From assembly GCF_000003815.2 (NCBI RefSeq), contig NC_049991.1, positions 3,892,437 through 3,956,436 on the forward strand: 64,000 nt of DNA, in the 5' to 3' direction. How positions within the stretch are numbered: the stretch's first letter is position 1; every line of letters starts with the position of its first letter. The notes under the pieces were generated by a model. That model made no database searches. It was not told where the DNA came from and was given only the letters and a program-made list of their open reading frames with translations. A program made the translations under genes and the position numbers. Shown here in pieces: positions 1 through 11,560 of this stretch. Source of the DNA: Branchiostoma floridae. Lineage: Eukaryota; Chordata; Leptocardii; Amphioxiformes; Branchiostomatidae.

Positions 1-85
1 GCCTGAATCTACGTGTTACGGCGTCATAACCAACGTGGAACGGGGCCTTCTGATTGGTCCGCGGCGCCTAGCTATATGATAATAC
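1..85. repeat. dispersed repeat fragment, also at 37890-37968
   Basis: The first 85 bases match 37890-37968 almost base for base in the same orientation, including the motif GGCGTCATAACCAACGTGGA and a shared end reading CTATATGATAATA. The window therefore begins inside a dispersed element. At 37.9 kb the copy follows a palindrome. The family is not identified. Confidence 0.75.
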
Positions 86-818
86 AATTTAACAACTCAT
101 AAGCTGAATAAATATTGGATAGATGTGTAAAAATTATACATTAGACAATAATGTAACCAAAAGAATTATATCAATTAACAAAATGGAAGGAAATCATAAT
201 AGTTCAATAATTGATAACTAAGGCAATATCATAACGGCGAAATGAATGAAATGGTGTAATAAGAATATAACTTTTCTGCTACCTCTAACCAACTCCCAAC
301 GATCCTGACCTAGTTGTAGACTGCAAAGTCTCTCCAGACTGATTCACAACCGATTGACAACCTATTAAGGAATCAAGGTAGGTAGGGAACTAGTTTGGAA
401 GAAGTCCAGGAGTATTTCCAATGTTGCTGGGTCGTCAATGTCATAGGAGGTCACGTGCATAAATAAATAATCGTGGAGGTCCCATGTTTTGAGGAAAGCC
501 ACACCTCAAGCACGTTAAAGAACCCAACACACCTGTCGAAGATAGTATATAGTAGGGGCATGCCCTGGTCTGCGATTGAGCAAATATTTCTGTCTCCAAA
601 TCAACCAGATACAGGTGAACCTCCGTCTCGTTTCAGCCATACGACGATTCACATCATTCACCCGGACGAGAGACCTGGCGCATCTCCGTCTTGTAACATT
701 TCATGAAGAAAGGGCATGTCACCCCGTAAAAGGTGGTATAACCCCGGCCGTATGTAAGCACGTTAACGTTGACTTATGATGATCATGTTGGGGACCCTGT
801 GGATTTGCTTCTGGGTAA

Positions 819-1085
819 GTGGAAACACCTGTCCACGAGAGATTTTGTAAATATTGCTCAATGAATGCGGTGGAAAATGAAATACATTTTATTAGTCAGT
901 GTCCTCACTATGAGGTTGAAAGAAACCGATTATTCCAAACAATCGCTACAATTTCACCCAGTTTTTGCAACCTAGGACATCGCCAAAAGACTACATTTTT
1001 ACTGAAGTCACAAAACCCACTTATTTTGCAGGGTGTGGGACAGTTCATTAACCACTGCCTTCTAAGAAGAAGTCAAATCCAATAA
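819..1085 (+). pseudogene. LINE ORF2 C-terminal fragment (zinc-knuckle-like tail)
   Basis: An 88-residue open stretch contains CKYC followed by HFISQCPHYE and a run of basic and hydrophobic residues. This Cys-Cys-His-Cys pattern (C-x2-C, then H-x4-C) is typical of the extreme C terminus of CR1/L2/jockey-type retrotransposon proteins. No reverse transcriptase core lies directly upstream, so it is a 5'-truncated remnant rather than a host gene. Clade assignment is tentative. Confidence 0.55.
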
Positions 1086-1206
1086 TAAGATGCAACTTCA
1101 GCAGAATAGACATTAGTGCTATGTACTACATTGTATTTTGTTTCCCTTGAGAATGTTCCTGCAATTAGCCTTCGGGCATGACTTTGCAAATAAACATATT
1201 ATTAAC

Positions 1207-1452
1207 TCACTCACGCCCCGTAACCTCAGTGGTCGTAGGGGCTCCACGACATCCATCAGCAGTGATCTTTGCCCATCTCGTTCTGCCCTCTGCCCCTCTG
1301 ATCAGTTGTTCAGTACTTAGGCCAGTCCAGACCTGTATGTTGTCGAGCCACGTCTTCCTTGGCCTACCTCGTTTGCTCCCTCCTGCTACTGTGCCTTGTA
1401 GTATAGTTTTAGCGAGGGAGTTGTGTCGGCATATGTGGCCGAACCAGTTCAC
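1207..1452 (-). pseudogene. LINE reverse transcriptase C-terminal fragment
   Basis: The minus strand encodes a segment starting NWFGHICRHNSLAKTILQG followed by RGRPRKTWLDNI and a tail with RTRWAKI. This GHICR...RGRPRKTWLD signature sits downstream of the reverse transcriptase in many LINE proteins; the 2 kb LINE at 19-21 kb has the same arrangement (LFGHLARAE, then [12 protein letters not shown]). Only this tail remains, so it is a dead insertion. Confidence 0.65.
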
Positions 1453-1637
1453 ACAGACTCATGAAAATATTAGGTCTCTAGAGTCTATCAAGTCCAGTCA
1501 GTGGCTGCCAATTAAAAAGTACCTGAGGAAGTGCAGCATACAAGTAATTAATTAGCTTCATTAGGCAGACAATAATTAGATCGAAGCGCACAGAAGCTCA
1601 AAGGAGAAAGTTTTGACCAACAGTGGAAGTAGTAGTA

Positions 1638-1809
1638 CAGTAGAAGCCGCTTAATTGCACATCATTTGCCAGTGTATTTCGTGCAATTAACCGAATGGTG
1701 CAACAAAGCGAAGTTATTAAGCTGAACCGTACCACCATGGGATTTGGGGATTTCGTGCAATTAACAGAAGTGTGCGATTATCCGGTGTGCAATTAACTGG
1801 CTTCTACTG
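1638..1809. mobile_element. 172-bp MITE with TA target site (pogo/Tigger-like)
   Basis: The left end CAGTAGAAGCCGCTTAATTG is mirrored by the right end, which ends TGGCTTCTACTG. The element is flanked on both sides by TA. Short CAGTAG termini with TA duplication fit pogo/Tigger elements. There is no coding capacity. The interior repeats the motif GTGCAATTAA in both orientations. Confidence 0.65.
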
Positions 1810-2155
1810 TATACGTAAATCCCTGAAGAGCTTTCAAACGAAAAATTTATGACAACGTTCTAATACCATATGTATCTTTATTACTGTGTGGAGTTTATTC
1901 GTACCTATATGCGTTACGACATGTTAATTTGATTATATGGATGATATCTGCGGCACATAACTTTTCGTCCGTTTCTGAAACAGACAGAAGTTTCCGACCT
2001 CACTGTGCATCGTACAAACCAAAAATAGCAATTTCTTTTAAATCTGCTGTCACCACTTATGTCCACCAGGAAGTAACCATGGCCGTGACCTAACCTCTAC
2101 TTGGAGAGTAATCAATTAGCTGTAGGCGGCCATAGCTTGTGATGTCAGGGGTGCC

Positions 2156-2536
2156 TAAGCATTTGCACGAACCCTTTGAGATTCGTACGAACATTATGCG
2201 ATGCGCACGAATCACTGCGAAAACGCACCAACATTATGAAAATCACGCGAATCACTATGCGAAAACACACGAACCTTATGAAAATCACACGAATCACTAT
2301 GCGAAAACACACAAACCTTATGAAAATCACACGAAACACTATGCGAAAACGTACGGACGTGCAAATCGCAAAAGGTTCGCATGCGTCACATAGTGATTCG
2401 GGCGAATCACATAAGGTTCGTACGTTTTCGCATAGTGATTCGTGTGATTTTCATAAGGTTCTTGCGTTTTCACAGTGATTCGTCCGAATCACATATAATG
2501 TACGTACGGATCTCAAAGGGTTCGCGCAAATGCTTA
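2156..2536. mobile_element. foldback element with long imperfect arms
   Basis: The left arm begins TAAGCATTTGCACGAACCCT and the right arm ends with its near reverse complement. Both arms contain repeats of AATCACTATGCGAAAAC and CTTATGAAAATCACACGAA, so the whole region can fold into a hairpin of roughly 150-200 bp arms. The reading frames here are by-products of the repeat and not genes. Confidence 0.7.
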
Positions 2537-3480
2537 AAAAGCTGTACCACACTACTGTCAAGATGAGGGAGTTGGTTTATAATTTTTCATTACCTGAAAA
2601 TACTACTAATGTGCCCGAAATTGGCAGCATGCTCAATAAATACCAAAATGCCAAATTTTAAACAAATCTATTTAAGGGTCTTTCAGTTATATAGGTGCGA
2701 GCACACGGACACAGGCAAAAGCAATACCCCCACTGGATATCAGTGACCACCGTAACAGAGCTAAAGCTAAGGGTACAACCCGCCGTACGTGCAAATACGT
2801 GCTGTGTACGTGCCAAATCGTGGGCAATCTTTAGGGATCCGTAAGTGGTAAGTACCGTCTCCGTACGAACTCGTAGGGAACCCGACGGATTTTGGAGCAC
2901 GCAGACACGCTGCAGAACTTGACGTGTAGGCAAAACTTTGCCATCCGGCTGCGGATTCGTCCCCCGTACGTGCCAGTACGTACGGGCGACGCGCCTGCTG
3001 TCCATGGCTGTAACTGGACCCTCCTCGCGGCGGGTGTTGGGCGGGCTGCTATAAGCGAGGTTTATTCAGGCTAAACGAAGACTTTATTTGAAGGAATTAG
3101 TACGTGTCAAAGTTGTTCTTCACTGATACGATTTATTCTTACCAGATACGCTGACCATCGATCAAACGAATATGCCAAGATGCTTGCACTTTTCGTGACA
3201 CAAATTCTTCACATGACTCTCTGTCTTGCTTTTAATCTCAGAAACCATGACTCGATGCCAAGGGACGGATTAGACGATTACTACCGCTCTTTGAGATATG
3301 CGCTTGAGTGGTTTGGACGTCTACTCTAATTGGATGAGTACGTGGGATAACATTTCATCATGGCGGTTACGTGCGTGTTCCTGGAATATGGTGTTTCTTT
3401 TAACTTAGTCGTCATCACGTCACGCATATAGAATTATAGTCAGACGATTTTGCGTGTATTCAAGTAACACCTGTTCACCA

Positions 3481-3637
3481 ATATCCGTTGTTTAAAAGAT
3501 AGGGTATTTGAAAATATCAAGTTGACGGACGGTGGTTTCAAATTGCAGATTTTTTAATCTGTAGCAGTTTGAAACCACCGTCTTTTATCATAGATTTTGT
3601 ATACCTAAGTATCCTATAGTTTAAAAACAACGGATAT
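3481..3637. mobile_element. foldback repeat, about 157 bp
   Basis: ATATCCGTTGTTTAAAAGAT at the left is mirrored at the right by TTTAAAAACAACGGATAT, and the centre carries a second mirrored pair (GGTGGTTTCAAA / TTTGAAACCACCG). This is a two-level palindrome typical of nonautonomous foldback elements. Confidence 0.6.
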
Positions 3638-3851
3638 AGGTTACCCCGCGGAGAAAGGTGAACTAGCGTTACATCGACAGCCATAGATGGATCAATTTTC
3701 GTCAGTTTGAAATAAAACTTAGTTGATCATCTCTAACAAATGGAGTAGCATATGTGTCTCGCTTCTATGTGTAAGTTTTTTTTCCTCGTTACATCAAGGA
3801 GTCTTGCTATCATCTTTAGCACCTAGGTATCGTATGTAGTCCACTAGTCTC

Positions 3852-4231
3852 CAAGCAGACCCTACGGTGCCTTAGAAATAGTATCAAAGCTGGCCAGGGA
3901 CTTAGTATAGCGGCTCCGGTGCCCGTTTGACTCCCTTAGGCTTAGGTCACATTTCAAAACCGGGGCCCGGCCGGGATGTTTAAAGAAATGAAAAATTAAA
4001 ATGTATACCTAGAAATATACGCATGTAATTTCCAAGAATCTTATGTTGACATTTCGTGTATTTTGATGTCCTTTATATCATTCTTTTCCCTCCCGAAAGC
4101 TACCCGGTCGGGCCCCGGGATGGCAATTGTGACCTAGGCCTGAGCCGGCTATCTCCCTTTGGCCGGCTATACTCCTTTGCCAGCTTTGATACTATCTCTA
4201 AGGCACCGTTGGGTCCTTTGGAGACTAGTAG
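3852..4231. mobile_element. CTCCAAGCAGA-family inverted-repeat element
   Basis: The left end reads CTCCAAGCAGACCCTACGGT and continues to a GTATCAAAGCTGGC motif. The right side carries the mirror image GCCAGCTTTGATACTAT, ending in TTTGGAGACTAGT. Family relatives lie at 12804, 25954, 26340 and 35012. The element is composite: other repeat sequence lies between the arms. Confidence 0.55.
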
Positions 4232-4279
4232 TCCACTGCCTCTGGGACTAGAAGCCGTTAGTTTGATTCCGGCTGCGTC

Positions 4280-4545
4280 TCGTACCCTGGGGGAGCCAGC
4301 CAGGATCGGGCAGCTAGGACAGTTTATTCGGTGGCCCAAGACAGTCAGGCCCGCCCGATCTCCTATTATCGCCCGGGGAGTTTAAGCCCGATGAGGTCCA
4401 CCTGCCCTTACAAGGGTAGCGATAACTCCTTCGGGCTTAAACTCCCCGGAGCGCTTAATATGTGAGATCAGCGGGCTGACTGCCTTGGCTCCCCGAACAA
4501 AACTCGCTAGCAACCCGGTCCTGGCTGGCTCCCAGGGTAGTACCC
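4280..4545 (+). repeat. dispersed repeat shared with 7600-7845, with 19-bp hairpin
   Basis: The two regions are direct repeats (shared words GGGAGCCAGCCAGGATCGGG and CAGTCAGGCCCGCCCGATCT). In this copy a near-perfect inverted pair, CCGGGGAGTTTAAGCCCGA and TCGGGCTTAAACTCCCCGG, surrounds a roughly 40-bp loop. The 7.6 kb copy has lost part of the left arm. Confidence 0.65.
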
Positions 4546-4938
4546 GACATACACGCTACCGGAAAGGGTTACAGTCTTTTAATAGGACGGGACGTTAAGA
4601 TGCACTGTTTATTATCAATAGAACCAGCGAAGGGAAAATTCCCGGTTACAACGAACCTGTAAATACTGAACATAGCGTATGTCTTCTCTTTCACTATTAG
4701 CGGTAGAATTCACAGAGGGATTGTGTTCTACGGATTCTTGTTCCCACAAGTAGATCACGCCAGGGCCTTTTAATTAACCCCATGAATGATTTATCAGCGA
4801 TGACCGTGCGCAATAACACGTCAGTCAGTCCTTCCGTTTGTTTCAGTTGTAATTCCAAACGCGAAGGTTCCGTTTGTAGCCGTTCATCTACATTGCCCCA
4901 ACAGTTTAGTAACGGTTTTACGATTCAAAAGTGTGAAA

Positions 4939-5985
4939 ATGGAGATGGACTTGAGCATCTACTCTTCACACGTACGCACGTGGCTTGCGGCACTCGTAGG
5001 ATGTCTCGGAGTATTCGGCACGGGTGTTAACCTCGTAGTTTTATGGGTTCTTTACCGACGGAAGGACATTCGGACCTCTGCTACGGTGTACGTGGTCAAC
5101 CTGACGGCAGTGGACCTGCTAGTGACCATTGTAGTGGACACGCTGCATGTCCTGGGGATCGCCTGGCCGGAGTTTTACCGTCTGGACACGAACTGGACAG
5201 TCTGTGACATCACAGGCAGCTTGTGCGTTGCCGGCTGTATTATCTCACTAGCCACAACCGCAGTCATTACCATCAACCGCTATCTTTTCATCTGTAAACG
5301 GCAAACCCACGACGACATCTTCACCAAGAAGGGGGCAGCGATGATCGTCTTGGGTACGTGGGTTTACGGGCTCGGCTTCGTGCTACCCCTGTGGTTTGGT
5401 TGGGGCACCTTCCGCTACGACCCGAAGACGATGAACTGCGCGTACGATCGAACCAAGACGGGGTACACTCTAATGTTTCTTCTAATCGGACACCTTCTTC
5501 CGACTTTGACGGTTTTCGTCTTCAACACAGCTCTCTACCTCAACGTCATGAAAATCAAGAACAACTTGAGACAATATCTACAAGGCAGGACTCCGCCACA
5601 AGTAAGACAAGGTACAAAGGCTCTACGGTCTCTCAGTGTATTGTGTATCTATTTCGTGGTTTGCTGGCTTCAGTATGCTGTGATAGTGTTAGCCGATCCA
5701 GGCGACAAATGGCCAGGGGGTGTTCATTTTTCAAGCTTAGTTTTAGCACACTCGAGCAGTAGCTTAAACGGTGTTATCTTCGCTCTAACTGATAAGAAAG
5801 TGAGTGGGGAGATCTTCAGAACATGTCGCAAGATAAAAGACGCGGGACCAACTGCGATAGGGACTCGACAAAGCTACGTTATAGCATTGGAGTCTTCCAA
5901 CAGGAGCGTCATCAGTGAGTCGTCATTGCCAAGTTTGAAGAGAATCGTAACACGTAAAGACATGTACATGGATACAAGACTTTGA
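4939..5985 (+). CDS. class A GPCR, melatonin-receptor-like (intronless)
   Basis: A 348-residue seven-helix receptor of the plasma membrane. The start is taken as the first ATG (4939). TM1 carries GTGVNLVVLWV, TM2 LTAVDLL, and TM3 ends in NRY (residues 113-115) where most class A receptors have DRY. Cys89 and Cys167 are placed for the usual TM3-ECL2 disulphide. TM5 has a proline (HLLPTL). TM6 reads CWLQ (242-245) instead of CWxP, and TM7 reads NGVIF (277-281) instead of NPxxY. NRY and a proline-less TM7 motif are known in melatonin receptors, and the ICL2/TM4 region resembles them too. The ligand is unknown. A single exon suggests a retrogene-like or expanded lancelet family. Subfamily is inference; GPCR identity is secure. 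Confidence 0.9.
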   Translation: MEMDLSIYSSHVRTWLAALVGCLGVFGTGVNLVVLWVLYRRKDIRTSATVYVVNLTAVDLLVTIVVDTLHVLGIAWPEFYRLDTNWTVCDITGSLCVAGCIISLATTAVITINRYLFICKRQTHDDIFTKKGAAMIVLGTWVYGLGFVLPLWFGWGTFRYDPKTMNCAYDRTKTGYTLMFLLIGHLLPTLTVFVFNTALYLNVMKIKNNLRQYLQGRTPPQVRQGTKALRSLSVLCIYFVVCWLQYAVIVLADPGDKWPGGVHFSSLVLAHSSSSLNGVIFALTDKKVSGEIFRTCRKIKDAGPTAIGTRQSYVIALESSNRSVISESSLPSLKRIVTRKDMYMDTRL

Positions 5986-8900
5986 CTAAAGAGGTAACAT
6001 TGCATGTTCTATAGCCTAAGAAACTACTGCTCTGTTCATTCTAAGTCAAAATCATTCCTATAAAATGAGATGTATCGTTTACTAGCCCCTCTCTGCTCTA
6101 GTCCTGCCACTTGTTACATGATGTAATCGAACACCACAGGGTGTCTAGCTGCTACTTTGACAGTAACTATCGTGACAGTTGCCTGGTCCGGGTTCATTTG
6201 CCTGGAAAGGAAGAAAAGAGGGAGAAATGTAGAGAAAACACTATGTTTCCTTTTGTGAAGGTGTAACCGCAATGAGTTTATCATACTCTCAAAGTGTATT
6301 CATCTCTCTAGATATATTTACATAAGATATATATCAGTTATGTAATTTCGACTTAAAGATTCAGTGATGTGACGAATCTTTCCCTGTTTCAAACGCTGTA
6401 CTGTGTTCTTAGGAGAGGAGAAAGCTCTAAGAAAATAATGCCTTGTTATGTCCACATTTAGACGGTGGCGTTTGCTAGCCAGATACGTACATGGGAACGT
6501 AATAGGCAACACCGTATGGCATATCTTTGTGGTTTATAGTTAAAGCTGTAGGAGGACAAAAAGTGAAAATGATCTGAAACCAGTTTAGCTCACAGAAGAC
6601 CCACTCTTACACTGGAGAAGACAGATGATATATACAGTATCTACAGGTCCATTGTACCGGAGAATTTCCCCTAGCTCTTTTCGACAAGCACAATTATGAC
6701 TTCCTCTAAAGACCCAAGGAAGTACTAAGACGTCGCCCCCTTTGAAGATATCGGTCGTCAAAGACGTCAAGTTTTGGAACGCGTTTGATGTCCAGTCACC
6801 TGACAGTTACGCATCGTGCGAGGAATTACTTACAAAAGCCTGTGAGCTCAGAAGGGATATTTTTGGCGGCACTCGCCAAACACCCTTGTCACGTACATAT
6901 CACAAAAATCGATATGACGACGTGTCTGCGAGGTCTAAAGTAAAGGACATTTTCGACTGGTATTAATACTCCTGTTCAGGTCGATTTTCAGACAAAAATT
7001 ACGCGCGACTTTCCGTCAATTTTAGAACCGGGCAACAAAATGGTGATCAACAAAAACGACTCAAGTTCGTCGACTTTGTGACAGGAGCAAATGTTCTTTT
7101 GATCCCCACGCGTTTCTAAGAGATCGGTTAATTTTACAATGTAAAAATGTTGACAAAAATACTCTAGACATTGCCTCTCCATCCAATTACTATTTGGGCT
7201 CTTAACACTTGCTGCCCTGCGAAAATGTTTTATCTTCAGGGCAGCGAGAGTAGGTAAAAATGCTTAGTTCACACTTGAATTGGAAAAGGGGGCCCTGCCG
7301 GGCAGTTCACGGGTTGTTTGGGGAGCACTTTCGGGCGTGCCCCCTAACGAACGTGGCCCCTTGAGACACGCTGTGGCTACCGTACCGGTCTATGGTTGGC
7401 CACGGCAGGGCCCCGGGATTTCTTTAAAACTCGTAGTAAAATCAACCCGGGACCTGGCAACAAAAGACGCCGTGACCTAATCGTGAAAACACAGAGAAAC
7501 CCCGTGGAAACCCCGTGGTATCCGGCAGTCTACCGGGACAAATTTGTGGCTTCAGAGTTCGGCCGGGGCTACACTTCCGACAGCAACCGGCCCAATTGTA
7601 CACTGGGAGCCAGCCAGGATCGGGCAGCCAGGACAGTTTATTCGGTGGCCCAACTGACAGTCAGGCCCGCCCGATCTCCTATTAACGCCCCGGCCTTTAA
7701 GCTCGAGGAGGTCCACCTGCCCAGCGATAACTCCTTCAGGCTTAAACTCCCCGGAGCGCTTATGTTAAAATCGGCGGGCTGACTGCCTTGGCTCCCCGAA
7801 CAAAACTCGCCAGCTACCCGGTCCAGGCTGACTCCCAGGGTAGCCCAATTATGACCAAAGCATAATACAGGGTCTTCAAAATTGTCACATAATTTAGGGA
7901 CCAAAGTTCTATTCCTTTGAAGAAGTATTATAGGAAATAATATTAGTCGTAGTTGCGTTGTGCTATTTGCGTGCACACTTGGTCTCCTATCCAGTGATTC
8001 GATAGTTTGACACCGTATATGTTATGTCCTCCCAAGAAATGTATGACAATACATATAAGTACATAAACGCAAAAACACTTTGACTAAAGAAAGAGAAATG
8101 GGTAGATGGATACAACAACACTTACGCACAATACTTCAAGCGACTCAGTGCTTCAGGGATAAACGAGTTGTGTATGATAGAGTCATTGCGTATATTGTGT
8201 ATAAATCATAATTTGATGATTTTTGGTACATGCCTTCTTGAAAGTATTATAGATTTGGCGATGTCCAATGATAAATATACAACAGTGCCGAATATAATGT
8301 ATGATAAGTCCTGTTAATACTTACACGTGCGTATATGAAAGTCCGTAGAGTTTGAGGCCGAAGAAATTTTCGGTTTGATTACCAAGCTAAACAACAGTAG
8401 GTCAAAGACTCAAGTAATTTTTCGCCTCTTTCAAGCAAAATTTAGCCAAGCCCAAAAATGTCAATACGCAAATCATACGCAAACTCAATGACGCAAATTG
8501 TATCTCAAGCATTCAAATTATATCTCTGTTACATATTTTGTCTGACCATTTCCTCTTCCCCCATGACCTCAATGAAAAGTGGCCTGCTGAATGAATGAAT
8601 ACACAGAAACGGACTTGAATATATGCACAAGTCTGTACGGGCAATAGTATGTGTAAGAGTTACTAAACGGGTTTAAAATGGACAATGTATACCACGTTAC
8701 ATGTATATTGTTTACATTTTTAACACATTGACAGTGACTGTAAAATATCTCAGGACTCAAATTGGTTTGATGAATAAACATGACTGTAAAGATTTACTGC
8801 GTTGTGTTTTAATAATTAATACAATATCTGAGATCTATAAGATCTTTGGTGGAAAAATCGCAAATGCCAACAAATAAACCCTTCTTATGTGGCCAGGCGA

Positions 8901-9042
8901 TTTTACCACCGGATTATCTGCTTGGAGATTTATGAATCAGATTATGACGATATTATGACTCAGCATTAATGATAAATCCTGGTTTACCCCTGAAGAAGCA
9001 CGTACGCATATGCTGCAAGTGTGAATCTATAGTGGATTTATA
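5986..9042. other. intergenic, repeats only
   Basis: After the receptor stop I see no credible exon. 7290-7850 holds a second copy of the 4.3 kb dispersed repeat. The rest is AT-rich sequence with only short unsupported reading frames. Confidence 0.5.
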
Positions 9043-9050
9043 GTAAGGTC

Positions 9051-9462
9051 TAGGGCGGGGTACCGGTACAGAAAATTCAGGTCCAGGTCCAGTTCAGATC
9101 TAAAGGATCAGGTCCAGGTCCGGACCTGAACCTGGACCTGATGCAGTATGCCTCATACAAATAAATCTGTTTGGTGGAGTATTATACTTACACTGGCGTT
9201 TTAAAATCCTGCAACGCTAACTGCACATGTACGATTGGCTGTAAAACTTGGTAGAAATTAATATAAACTCTACTCTACTTCACTCTTGTTATTTTCTTCA
9301 ACCTGCGTGTGAATACCTGATAAAATAATCTGTTAATTTTCTAATCGATCCAACATCCGGTCCGCCTATTTTTTTCAGGTCCGGTTTTTCTGGACCGGTC
9401 CAATAAGGAAAACTGGTTTTGTACCGTTACTGTCCGGTACGCTGTACCGATACCCAGCCCTA
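9051..9462. mobile_element. 412-bp hAT-type MITE with 8-bp target duplication
   Basis: The left end TAGGGCGGGGTACCGG and right end CGATACCCAGCCCTA are imperfect inverted repeats, and GTAAGGTC occurs directly outside both ends (9043-9050 and 9463-9470). An 8-bp duplication and TAGGG-type termini fit hAT elements. Inside is a palindrome built from AGGTCCAGGTC hexamers (9080-9140). A related copy at about 15480-16230 is split by another transposon. Confidence 0.75.
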
Positions 9463-9792
9463 GTAAGGTCCCAATGTAGAGAACGGTCCAAATTTAATTT
9501 TATGAATAAATAGTTTAAATGAAAAAAAAAAAATGCAGGTATGCTTTTTAGCATTTGAGCGTTCATATGTGTGTGCGCTCGAGCTCGTGCGTGCCTTTGT
9601 CTTTTGTCTAGGAGATGCTGTGTGGTGTTAACCGTTATATTCTATCGCTTGACTAGTATAATGCGTTTATCTGATCGTTGGACACAATGTTAAACGAAAC
9701 ATTCAGGTTAATTTCAGATCAGGCAGCTTAGTTTTCTTTGATGAATCATAAGGCTGCTTACGTATTCACGTCGATGAAAATTAGACATCCAG

Positions 9793-9908
9793 GTAATAAG
9801 ATACGCCAAAAAAGCAGGATATGCTTTTGGAAACGGTCAGACATTTCAAACAACATACTAGTATTACCTTGTTTTTCGTCAGTGTCAGCTTTTTGGCGTA
9901 TCTTATAC
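9793..9908. mobile_element. short inverted-repeat element
   Basis: AAGATACGCCAAAAAAGC on the left is mirrored by GCTTTTTGGCGTATCTTA on the right, about 115 bp apart. No coding capacity. Confidence 0.5.
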
Positions 9909-10642
9909 GTATTTGTGTTCACAAGTGAAAGCATTCGGACTGTAACTGACTATCGCATTTGCTTTTTACCCAAATGGCATACTCTATTAGACAAATAATT
10001 TCCTTTGTGTAGTTTATTTACGAAGACAAAAGTAAGCCTATTTGATAACTACATTTTCTTATATACACAATGTAAGTAGTCATTTATGATATTAGATGTG
10101 CCCTGAGGATGACTATGCAGAAACCTGACGTTGCATGTCTCCTTTCCTTCCAAGAAAGCTCCTCGTGGTTATAAATAAGATAATCCTTCCAGCTTAAATC
10201 AAATCTGATCAATGAAATTGTGTTTGGTTTAAGTCATCCATTTTTTATGCACCAGTGGTGGTTCTACTGTGGATTGACTTATTTTCGGAGAGGCTCTTAA
10301 TTTCAGAGCGAAAGAGGATTTTGTGGTGAATGAAGTATGCAATTGAACCAGTTCTTTAGTATGAAAGTAATCATAATTGTAATCATTTTTATTAGTGGTT
10401 AACGTTTGCAGTGTCATAGATTTATGGTGGAGGAGTCACAGCAAAAATGAAACCAATCCGAATGAAAGCTCATCTGTGTTGGTAAATTCCATATTGAAAG
10501 AGTTTTAATAATAAACTTTGTTCCAACACAAAGAAGGGACTCGCCATAAATTTTCGGTCGAGCACTCCGACCTTCTTCAGATGAAATGATTCGCTGCACT
10601 AATCCGGAAGTCGTCGGATGACGTCAGGTAGCAGCGAATCAT

Positions 10643-10773
10643 AAATGGCGGGAAGGCGAAACCTGCCACCATCACGGTTCAACGAGGGTTGATGTGCCCT
10701 AATGTAGATAGCCTCCTTGACGCCCCTCACGAACCAATCCCTGATGGTGGCAGGTTTCGCCTTCCCGCCATTT
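10643..10773. mobile_element. 131-bp foldback element with arms of about 33 bp
   Basis: The left arm starting AAATGGCGGGAAGGCGAAAC and the right arm ending TTCGCCTTCCCGCCATTT are nearly exact reverse complements over about 33 bases, with a loop of about 65 bp. The low divergence of the arms suggests a young or selected hairpin. Confidence 0.7.
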
Positions 10774-11269
10774 AAAATGAAACCACTCTTAAAAATTTAA
10801 GACTTACAGTATTACATTATATGTCACAGTCACACTATCAGTTGGATCCTAATGATCTCCTCTTCCAAGAAACAATGTTAGAAAATAGTCTCGGTTTATC
10901 AAACTGTTTTTATGAAAATCATGCTGATATTTCATTGTCAGTTTGAATCTTTGATAACATCTGAAATACCATTTTTGCCATAATTGGCTAGTTTATTGAC
11001 AGGAAAACTGAAAAGAAAGATAACAAGGCTAATTAATTCACTGTTTTTTCTATTTAAACTCGGGACCACACTTTTGGCAAGTTACCAACTGGCCCCTTGA
11101 TACCTGGCCCTGACTGATAATTAAACTTCCCTACAAGTTGGCAGTTTCCTAATTAATTAGCTTAGCTAATTAATTGGTTCCTCAGATGGCCAATTAATCA
11201 GGGAGAAACTAGCTCGGAAAGTATCAGTGGGGATTACTTGTATCAACAGGGCTCGAAATACCACCTGGA

Positions 11270-11560
11270 TATGCAGGTTAGTGCAGGTAAAATTGGAGCT
11301 GTGCAGGTATTTCTGGTGTCTACCTGCACCTAACCTGCACTGGTCGATATACTGGGTTATGTACACAAATGTCCTGTGATGTAGATTGTTATTAGCTGCA
11401 TTGACTGTAACCAACTATAAAGTATAAAAGAAAAAATAGTAATGATTCCTGATACAATTTTAATATGATCCATACTTCCTAAATTCAAAGTGGTGCAGGT
11501 AAAATTTGTATGGTGCAGGTAATTTTCAATGTTACTTGCACCAGTGCAGGTATGCAGAAA
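11270..11560. repeat. cluster of TGCAGGTA motifs in both orientations
   Basis: GTGCAGGTA and its complement TACCTGCAC recur about ten times in 290 bp, spaced irregularly. It may be a degraded inverted-repeat element. No gene is visible. Confidence 0.45.

Noticed and set aside
2145-2566. Several overlapping frames of 60-100 residues on both strands
   Set aside because: All follow the repeated words of a foldback element.
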